Origin: PUMD01 sp964599275
GTDB taxonomy: Bacteria > Bacillota > Sulfobacillia > SLMV01
Assembly: GCA_964599275.1 (NCBI GenBank)
Contig: CAZRFK010000045.1
Location: 1-15,141, forward strand
DNA length: 15,141 bases
Reading direction: 5' to 3'
This document shows, one piece after another, positions 6,537-12,239 of the stretch. Under the pieces are notes generated by a model. It saw only the letters and a list, made by a program, of their open reading frames with translations, did not search any database and was not told the origin of the DNA. The number at the start of each line of letters is the position of its first letter. Within the stretch, counting starts at the first letter, position 1. A program made the position numbers and the translations under genes.

Positions 6537-7653
6537 ATGCGAAGTGGCAGTAGTCGGTGGTGGTCCCGCCGGATTATCTGCTGCATCCGAAGCTGCCAAC
6601 TGGGGAGCTGGAGTAGTTGTTCTGGAACGCGATGAAGCTGCCGGTGGTCAGCTCATAAAACAGACTCACCGATTTTTCGGTTCGCGTGCACAGTATGCAG
6701 GAACACGCGGAATAGACATTCCAGAAATCCTGACAGGTGGGGCGGAAGAAAATGCAGTGGATATGATATTTGGAGCCGATGTTGCCGGCTACTATCCCGA
6801 TGGTGTTGTGGCATATCAAAAGGATGAAAAGTGGAAGAAGATGAATCCACAACGTTTGATTTTCAGCACCGGGGCTTCCGAAAGATTCCTGGCATTTCCG
6901 GGCAGCGACCTTCCGGGCGTCTACGGGGCAGGGGCTGTACAGACACTGATGAATGTTCACGGCGTCCGACCCGGTCAGCGGGTGTTGATGGTAGGAGCAG
7001 GAAACATTGGTCTGATTGTCTCCTATCAGCTGCTGCAGGCTAAGGTGGATGTAGTTGCCATTGTTGAGGCAGCTGCAGAAATAGGTGGTTATGCCGTTCA
7101 TGCTTCCAAAGTGCGCCGTCTGGGTGTGCCTATAATGACCCGGCACACAGTCAGCCGTGCATATGGGAAAGAATCTATTGAGGGTGCGGTGCTGGTGCAG
7201 CTTGACGACAATTGGGATGAGGTAGAAGGAACTGAGCAGGACATAGACTGTGATGCCATTTGCCTGGCTGTGGGTTTGAATCCACTTGCTGAACTCATGT
7301 GGCAGGCCGGCTGTGAAATGGCCTGGATTCCCGAACTGGGTGGATACGTACCAGTCCGGGATGAAGATCTGGAGACATCAGTATCAGGAGTTTACGTTGC
7401 TGGCGATGCTTCAGGGGTTGAAGAGGCTTCAGCAGCCATGATGGAGGGACGCCTGGCCGGTCTCAACTGTGCTGATTCGTTGGGGTATGTCAACCAGCAG
7501 GAATACGACTGCCGCAGAGATGAACTGCTTTCTGAATTAGCTGCTCTGCGCTCCGGACCCACGGGAGAGAAGATCCGGGCTGGCCTTAACAAAATGAGAA
7601 ATGCTCAACCGATCAAACAGTCTCTGGTGGAGGGAAGTGAACGGGAATGTTGA
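6529..7653 (+). CDS. FAD/NAD(P)-dependent oxidoreductase subunit (HcnB/SoxA-alpha type, without BFD tail)
   Basis: ATG at 6529 is preferred: the AGGAAAGGG at 6512-6520 is 8 nt before it, whereas the in-frame GTG at 6520 lies inside this site. The product is 374 aa. GGGPAG at 10-15 starts the FAD-binding Rossmann fold, VGAGNIG at 155-161 is the NAD(P)-type nucleotide fold, and VYVAGDAS at 288-295 is the second FAD contact. RLIFSTGASERFLAFPGSDLPGVYGAGAVQ and the EGRLAG helix are typical of the HcnB/opine-oxidase alpha family. Relatives are about 460-480 aa and end with a BFD-like [2Fe-2S] domain; that domain is missing here and is encoded separately at 8161-8454. The likely role is electron transfer from the dehydrogenase subunit, through FAD, to NAD(P) or a quinone/ferredoxin acceptor. 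The stop overlaps the next start (ATGTTGA). Confidence 0.9.
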   Translation: MRECEVAVVGGGPAGLSAASEAANWGAGVVVLERDEAAGGQLIKQTHRFFGSRAQYAGTRGIDIPEILTGGAEENAVDMIFGADVAGYYPDGVVAYQKDEKWKKMNPQRLIFSTGASERFLAFPGSDLPGVYGAGAVQTLMNVHGVRPGQRVLMVGAGNIGLIVSYQLLQAKVDVVAIVEAAAEIGGYAVHASKVRRLGVPIMTRHTVSRAYGKESIEGAVLVQLDDNWDEVEGTEQDIDCDAICLAVGLNPLAELMWQAGCEMAWIPELGGYVPVRDEDLETSVSGVYVAGDASGVEEASAAMMEGRLAGLNCADSLGYVNQQEYDCRRDELLSELAALRSGPTGEKIRAGLNKMRNAQPIKQSLVEGSEREC

Positions 7654-8168
7654 AACACACAGGTATCGCCACCGCAGAGGAACTGTCCCAGATAAAACCT
7701 GACTGTGAACAGCGACAGCAGGGTCCGGTTGCCTGGATTGAGTGCTTTCATGAGATACCCTGTGATCCATGCCATGAGGCCTGTCCCGTGGAAGCGATCA
7801 AACCATTTTCGGATATTAACCATCTACCGAGCATTGAACACGAGGACTGCACTGGGTGTGGAATGTGTGTTGCCAACTGTCCTGGTCTGGCAGTTTTCGT
7901 AATAGATGAGACTTATTCAAACACGCATGCCCTTATGGCCTTGCCGCATGAGTTTACTCCGGTACCTGAACCTGGTGATGAAGTGGTACTAATGACCCGG
8001 GCTGGTGAACAAGCAGGGACCTCTGAAGTGCAGAGGGTCCAGAACCCTAAATCGTTCGACCGTACTGCTGTGGTGTGGGTTGAAGTGCCGCAGAATATGA
8101 TAGAGCAGGTTCGTGCCATCAAGCCCCTGCATCAGGCCCAGGCGAAGGTGGTGGATAGCAGTGAATGA
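7647..8168 (+). CDS. 4Fe-4S dicluster ferredoxin-type electron-transfer subunit
   Basis: The start is ATG at 7647, overlapping the previous stop by 7 nt; GGAGGG lies about 12 nt upstream. The product is 173 aa. Two cysteine clusters are visible: Cys33, Cys39, Cys42, Cys46-Pro (CFHEIPCDPCHEACP) and Cys68, Cys71, Cys74, Cys78-Pro (CTGCGMCVANCP), consistent with two [4Fe-4S] centres, the first with an unusual C-x5-C opening. The remaining C-terminal half (80-173, with PEPGDEVVLMTR and DRTAVVWVEVP) is a beta-rich extension without a recognised motif, probably a subunit interface. Similar ferredoxin subunits occur in multi-subunit proline and hydroxyproline dehydrogenases of anaerobes and archaea. 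Position between the FAD/NAD(P) subunit and the BFD protein supports a role as electron relay in the same complex. The C-terminus overlaps the next start by 8 nt. Confidence 0.85.
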   Translation: MLKHTGIATAEELSQIKPDCEQRQQGPVAWIECFHEIPCDPCHEACPVEAIKPFSDINHLPSIEHEDCTGCGMCVANCPGLAVFVIDETYSNTHALMALPHEFTPVPEPGDEVVLMTRAGEQAGTSEVQRVQNPKSFDRTAVVWVEVPQNMIEQVRAIKPLHQAQAKVVDSSE

Positions 8169-8454
8169 AGAAGACATCATTATATGCCGTTGTGAGGATG
8201 TTACCCTTGCAGATATCCGTCAAATGTTGCGGGCGGGAGTGGAGGATTTTGAGGAACTGAAGCGCCTGCTCCGCTGTACCATGGGGCCGTGTCAGGGTAG
8301 AACCTGTCGACAGCTGATAATGCGGGAGATCGCTTCGTTCCGGGGCGTGCCGATAGAAGAACTGGAAGTTCCTGTTTACCGACCTCCCTTCACGCCAGTA
8401 AAGCTGAAAACGTTAGCTGAGGCTTATGAAGAGGGGAGGGAAGAAAGTGACTGA
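8161..8454 (+). CDS. BFD-like [2Fe-2S]-binding protein
   Basis: The start is GTG at 8161 within GTGAATGA, which also holds the previous stop; AAGGTGG lies about 9 nt upstream. In-frame sequence before it (from 8113) reads as RPRRRWW-type out-of-frame sequence and is not part of the protein. The product is 97 aa. IICRCEDVTLADIRQML and CTMGPCQGRTC give Cys9, Cys11, Cys44 and Cys49, the ligand pattern of the BFD-like [2Fe-2S] domain (CxC followed by C-x4-C). A short acidic tail follows, including VYRPPFTPVKL, which is also seen at the end of fused family members. This is the domain that normally terminates the HcnB/opine oxidase alpha subunit. Encoded alone here, it is presumably assembled with the 6529 product. 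Its stop overlaps the next start by 8 nt. Confidence 0.88.
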   Translation: MNEEDIIICRCEDVTLADIRQMLRAGVEDFEELKRLLRCTMGPCQGRTCRQLIMREIASFRGVPIEELEVPVYRPPFTPVKLKTLAEAYEEGREESD

Positions 8455-9601
8455 AGAACGAGCAGAAGTAGTAATTATCGGAGGCGGGATAATCGGTTGC
8501 GCCACCGCCTATGAGCTGGCCAAACTGGGCATGACTGATGTGATCGTTTGTGAAAAAGACTATATCACTGCAGGCGCTACTGGACGCTGTGGAGCAGGAG
8601 TTCGGCAGCAGTGGGGCCTGGAAATGAACATACGTCTGTCCCGCAGCAGCTGTAAAATACTGGAGAACCTGAACGAAGAACTGGATTATGATGGCGACAT
8701 TGAGTTTAAACAGGGTGGATATCTGGTTCTGGCTTACAGTGACGCTCAGATGGAACAGTTCAGAAAGAATGTCCAGCTGCAGAACCGCATCGGAACTCCG
8801 TCGAGGACGGTCACTGTTGAGGAAGCATCCGATATTGTTCCTCATCTGAATACTGAACCCCTGGTGGGGGCTACATTCTGTCCAGAAGACGGACATGCAG
8901 ATCCATTTCACACTACCATGGCGTATGCCAAAGCCGCCCAGCGCCTGGGGGTAACCATCAAAACTCAGACCGAAGTCACTGATATAGAAGTGGAAGGAGA
9001 CGAGGTGCAGGGGGTCCACACTGCAGATGGAGATTTCATTTCTGCGGACATGGTCTTAAATGCTGCTGGCCCCTATTCTGGACCAGTTGCGGACATGGCT
9101 GGTGTGGACATTCCAGTTTATTCTGAAAGACACCAGATTCTGGTGACCGAGCCTGTCGACAGATATCAGGGGCCTATGGTCATTTCTTTTGAGCATGGAA
9201 TCTACTGTCAGCAGACTCCCAATGGCAGTTTCATTATGGGATTGGGGGATCCCAACGAACCAAAGGGGTTTGATATTGAGACCTCCTGGCAGTTTATGGA
9301 GCACATGAGTCATTCAGTCCTGGATATTCTGCCTCCCCTTGCTGACCTGCGTGTTGTACGGCAGTGGTCCGGTCTTTACAACATTACCCCGGATGCCCAG
9401 CCGATACTCGGTGGTATACCCGGGCTGCAGGGGTATTATATGGCAGTCGGCTTCAGCGGCCACGGATTCATGGTCGGTCCGATGACGGCAGTTCTGATGG
9501 CTCAGATGATGATGGATACTGAAATGGATATGGATATAAGCATGCTGGACCTGGGTCGATTTGAACGCGGAGATCTAATACACGAACCCAGCGTGGTATA
9601 A
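8447..9601 (+). CDS. DAO-family FAD-dependent dehydrogenase, catalytic subunit (HcnC / proline dehydrogenase beta type)
   Basis: The start is GTG at 8447 in GTGACTGA with GGGAGGGAAG at 8432-8441; an ATG at 8426 in frame lies upstream of that site and adds only MKRGGKK. The product is 384 aa, the usual size. GGGIIG at 12-17 begins the dinucleotide fold and is followed by VCEKDYITAGATGRCGAGVRQQ, the FAD phosphate and re-face region of SoxB/HcnC proteins. VVRQWSGLYNITPDAQPILG and GFSGHGFMVGP close the FAD site. Members oxidise the C-N bond of small amino or imino acids (sarcosine, proline, hydroxyproline, opines, glycine). The partners encoded upstream would carry away the electrons. Substrate specificity is not readable. 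No signal peptide is present. The operon appears to end here; a hairpin lies 34 bp downstream. Confidence 0.9.
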   Translation: MTEERAEVVIIGGGIIGCATAYELAKLGMTDVIVCEKDYITAGATGRCGAGVRQQWGLEMNIRLSRSSCKILENLNEELDYDGDIEFKQGGYLVLAYSDAQMEQFRKNVQLQNRIGTPSRTVTVEEASDIVPHLNTEPLVGATFCPEDGHADPFHTTMAYAKAAQRLGVTIKTQTEVTDIEVEGDEVQGVHTADGDFISADMVLNAAGPYSGPVADMAGVDIPVYSERHQILVTEPVDRYQGPMVISFEHGIYCQQTPNGSFIMGLGDPNEPKGFDIETSWQFMEHMSHSVLDILPPLADLRVVRQWSGLYNITPDAQPILGGIPGLQGYYMAVGFSGHGFMVGPMTAVLMAQMMMDTEMDMDISMLDLGRFERGDLIHEPSVV

Positions 9602-9634
9602 GGTGCATAATGGGAGTTAACAATCACGTCTGTG

Positions 9635-9663
9635 AGGCTGGGAGTGAGTTGTTTTCCCAGCCT
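9635..9663 (+). terminator. Hairpin terminator after the dehydrogenase operon
   Basis: AGGCTGGGA (9635-9643) pairs perfectly with TCCCAGCCT (9655-9663) over an 11-base loop. The following bases (TATTGTCT) are only modestly T-rich, so termination may be partial. Placement just after the last operon gene supports the call. Confidence 0.65.
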
Positions 9664-9810
9664 TATTGTCTGCAGATGAAATATTGGTGGTCCTGTTGCT
9701 GGGGATGAGCCCAAGATTTTTTAGGGGTTACGAATATCAAGATAATCAGTTATATTGTTTTTGTATACTATAAAATAAAGCAATGGTGAATTTCGGAAGG
9801 GGAGGAATGG

Positions 9811-10344
9811 ATGAAAATCTTCTGGCAGCTTATAATAGCATTTGTCCGCGTCGGCTCTGTTGGCTACGGTGGTGGCCCGGCCATGATTCCGCTTATTGAG
9901 GCAGAAGCAGTTGATCAATTTGGATGGATGACCTCAGAACAGTTCGCTGAGGTTCTGGCTATGGCTTATTCCCTGCCGGGGCCGGTTGCAACAAAAATGA
10001 CCGCAGCAGTTGGTTTCCGGGTAGCAGGATACCTGGGGGCACTGGTAGGTTTGATCGCTCTCCTTCTGCCATCGATAGTGGGAATGCTTTTGCTGCTCAC
10101 CGCACTCCGTCAGTACAGGGACGTACCATTTGTTCAGGGAATGATCAACGCAGTTTATCCAGTAGTAGTTGTTCTTCTGGCTCTTCTTACTTTTGACACG
10201 ACCATTACCGCTATAGGAGCCTCTTCCATATGGGTGACTCTGGGTTTGGGCACTGCCTCAGCAGTGGGCATACGGGTACTGGGACTGCACCCGGTGTACA
10301 TGATCGTTGCTGCCATGGCTTATGGAGCTGCTTTTGTCCGCTGA
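9811..10344 (+). CDS. chrA: Single-domain chromate-transporter-family (CHR) membrane protein
   Basis: The start is ATG at 9811 with GGAGG at 9801-9805. The product is 177 aa, the length of the short-chain CHR class, with about five or six hydrophobic segments. Hallmarks are FVRVGSVGYGGGPAMIPLIE near the N-terminus, WMTSEQFAEVLAMAYSLPGPVATKM, then RVAGYLGALVGLIALLLPSI. The family exports chromate or exchanges related anions. Short-chain members usually come as two adjacent genes for opposed half-transporters; here the downstream neighbour is on the other strand and the upstream one is unrelated, so no partner is seen in the window. Chromate as substrate is by family name only. The 209-bp leader is AT-rich with TATACT/TATAAA near 9764-9774, a possible -10, but without a clear -35. 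Confidence 0.88.
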   Translation: MKIFWQLIIAFVRVGSVGYGGGPAMIPLIEAEAVDQFGWMTSEQFAEVLAMAYSLPGPVATKMTAAVGFRVAGYLGALVGLIALLLPSIVGMLLLLTALRQYRDVPFVQGMINAVYPVVVVLLALLTFDTTITAIGASSIWVTLGLGTASAVGIRVLGLHPVYMIVAAMAYGAAFVR

Positions 10345-10372
10345 ACAAATGTTGATATTGTACATAGCATGT

Positions 10373-11479
10373 CTATTTGCAGTAGTTGGCTGCTGTTTTG
10401 GTGGCTCGATCAGAACGAACCAGACCAAAGCCCTGTTCGCTGGGCAGCAGACTAAGGTCCTGGGCAGTGTTTTGTAGGATTTTTCGAATGGTGTAATTGC
10501 TCAGTTCGGGAGCAGCTACCCAGGCGAGGGCCGCGGTGCCGCTTGTGTGCGGTGCCGCCATCGAGGTTCCGCTCCTGTAAGCATAACCGTCGGGCGGGAT
10601 GGTGCTGATAATCTCTACTCCAGGGGCGATCAATTCAACTTCATCGCCCTGACTGGACCATGTAGGACGTTCGTTTTGCAAGTTTGATGCCGAAACAGCG
10701 ACAACCGAAGGAAATGCTGCTGGATAGGTAACCTCTGAGTTTCGGTGATTTTCCATTCCCCTGTTTCCCGCTGCCGCAATGAGAAGGTGCCCCCGTTGGT
10801 TGGCCTTTTTACAGATTTCCTGCAGAGTCTGCGAGCATCTTACCAATCCCAAGCTCATGTTCATAATATCTGCCTTTTTCATAATTGCCCATTCCAGACC
10901 CTCGACAAGGGAACGTATGGTACCCCTTCCTGACTGGTTCAACACCTTGACTGATAGCAAGTCAGCCCGGGGAGCTACGCCCACGACTCCAATGTCTCGA
11001 TTCAAAGCAGCCACCGTGCCAGCAACGTGAGTTCCGTGCCCGTTTTGATCGGTATCTGGTGGAGTGTTATCTATGGTGTTGACCGCTCCTTTTAGTTGGG
11101 GAATATTTGGGTGTGCTTCTTCCACCCCGGTATCGAGTATGGCAGCAATTTTGCGTTCTCCTTTAGAGACTTCCCAGGTGGCAAAAGGAAATTGTTCAGT
11201 TGAGAATACCCTGCTGACTCCCCAGGGGATGATTCGCTGCAGGGCAAAAACCATATCATCAGGCTCAACGTATCTGACCTGTTTGTGCCTGGCCAGCTCT
11301 TGAGCTGCATTGACCGGCAGGCGGCAGGCCAATGCGTTTATGAATTGAAACTGATGAATTATCTCACCTTCATAAGCAACGATAAGATTTGGCAGCTTTT
11401 GCTCGTGAAAACCTACCAGAAAATTGGTGCTTACAGCCACAGTTGATCCCCTTCTCATGAATTTTGTGTCGTGAGTCAA
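10373..11479 (-). CDS. Subtilisin-like serine protease (S8) with I9-type propeptide
   Basis: The catalytic triad is complete: Asp116 (AAILDTGV), His148 (NGHGTHVAG) and Ser306 (SGTSMAAPH), numbered from the TTG at 11479; an AAAGNRG loop carries the oxyanion Asn. Residues about 31-80 (NLIVAYEGEIIHQFQFINAL, RYVEPDD) fit an I9 inhibitor/chaperone propeptide, and IIPWGVSRV opens the mature enzyme. No hydrophobic signal peptide precedes the propeptide from any candidate start, so the enzyme is intracellular or leaves by a non-Sec route. The start is uncertain: the TTG at 11479 has only a weak GAGA site, the ATG at 11458 has none, and the GTG at 11440 follows AGAAGGGG with good spacing. It converges with the CHR gene, 28 bp apart, and no strong terminator is visible between them. 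Confidence 0.88.
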   Translation of the reverse strand: MTHDTKFMRRGSTVAVSTNFLVGFHEQKLPNLIVAYEGEIIHQFQFINALACRLPVNAAQELARHKQVRYVEPDDMVFALQRIIPWGVSRVFSTEQFPFATWEVSKGERKIAAILDTGVEEAHPNIPQLKGAVNTIDNTPPDTDQNGHGTHVAGTVAALNRDIGVVGVAPRADLLSVKVLNQSGRGTIRSLVEGLEWAIMKKADIMNMSLGLVRCSQTLQEICKKANQRGHLLIAAAGNRGMENHRNSEVTYPAAFPSVVAVSASNLQNERPTWSSQGDEVELIAPGVEIISTIPPDGYAYRSGTSMAAPHTSGTAALAWVAAPELSNYTIRKILQNTAQDLSLLPSEQGFGLVRSDRATKTAANYCK

Positions 11480-11632
11480 CTATTTCTCGGCCATCTGGAT
11501 AAAAATTAAGGCAAACATTGAATGTTATATAACTAATAATACTTTAATGGACTCAAATAGATTACTTTTTATGAGTGAAGATTTTGCACCATTCTGAAGG
11601 CATGTTACTGATTCTGGGGAGGATATAAACCG

Positions 11633-11654
11633 GTCTTGGTTGAAATTCCAAGAC
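11633..11654. promoter_or_regulatory. Inverted repeat in niaR leader, possible autoregulatory operator
   Basis: GTCTTGG (11633-11639) and CCAAGAC (11648-11654) are perfect inverted 7-mers separated by 8 bases, 40 bp before the niaR GTG start and just after a TATAAA (11624-11629) that could be a -10 box. A dimeric regulator such as NiaR binding here would block its own transcript. Binding is inferred from symmetry and position. Confidence 0.4.
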
Positions 11655-11694
11655 AGTCAGTAGTGATGAATTTGTATTTATGGGAGGGATTGCA

Positions 11695-12222
11695 GTGGCA
11701 AAGCAGCGGCATAAACAGATCCTGGAAGTTCTGAAAACTGCTTCCGAACCCGTTAATGGGTCCTCTCTGGCAGAACAGATGGAAGTGAGCCGTCAGATAA
11801 TAGTACAGGATGTAGCCATACTGCGCGCACGGGGTCACGAGATAATTGCTACCCCACGGGGTTATCTGCTTCCCAGTGGTATGAGTCAACAGCAGCAGAC
11901 GATACTGGCAGTTAAACATACACCGCAGGAGACAGAAAAAGAACTGAATATACTGGTTGACAATGGTCTGACGGTCATAGATGTGGTGGTTGAGCATTCC
12001 ATTTACGGCGAACTGCGGGGGAACCTCATGTTGTCTTCGCGCCGTGATGTCCAGGAATTCATGGATTCGTTAAAAGACCAGGGAGCCAGCCTGCTTTCTT
12101 CTCTGACCGGGGGCTCACATTTACACACTGTGCAGTACCGCAGCGATGACGACCTGCAGGCAGCCATACAGAAGCTGCGGAAACATGAATTGCTATCCGA
12201 GGATCCTCTGGATGATCATTAG
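11695..12222 (+). CDS. niaR: NiaR-type transcriptional repressor of NAD metabolism (HTH_11 plus 3H domain)
   Basis: GTG at 11695 is the likely start: GGGAGGGA at 11682-11689 lies just upstream, whereas the in-frame ATG at 11680 would put that site inside the gene. The product is 175 aa, normal for NiaR. Residues 5-60 (RHKQILEVLK, GSSLAEQMEVSRQIIVQDV, ATPRGYLL) form a winged helix-turn-helix. The 3H domain follows with His75, Glu83, His142 and His144 (VKHTP..E, GGSHLHT), matching the metal-binding set of the Thermotoga protein, and EHSIYGEL with the third conserved His101. Known NiaR proteins repress NAD synthesis and niacin transport genes when niacin binds. No such target gene is in the window, so its targets lie elsewhere. 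It converges with the lipoprotein gene, 17 bp apart. Confidence 0.88.
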   Translation: MAKQRHKQILEVLKTASEPVNGSSLAEQMEVSRQIIVQDVAILRARGHEIIATPRGYLLPSGMSQQQQTILAVKHTPQETEKELNILVDNGLTVIDVVVEHSIYGELRGNLMLSSRRDVQEFMDSLKDQGASLLSSLTGGSHLHTVQYRSDDDLQAAIQKLRKHELLSEDPLDDH

Positions 12223-12239
12223 TAGCAGTGGGGTGCTCA

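Noticed and set aside
6574..7146. 190-aa minus-strand ORF inside the FAD/NAD(P) subunit gene
   Set aside because: It has Cys/His-rich low-quality sequence, no start signals and lies fully under a well-supported gene.
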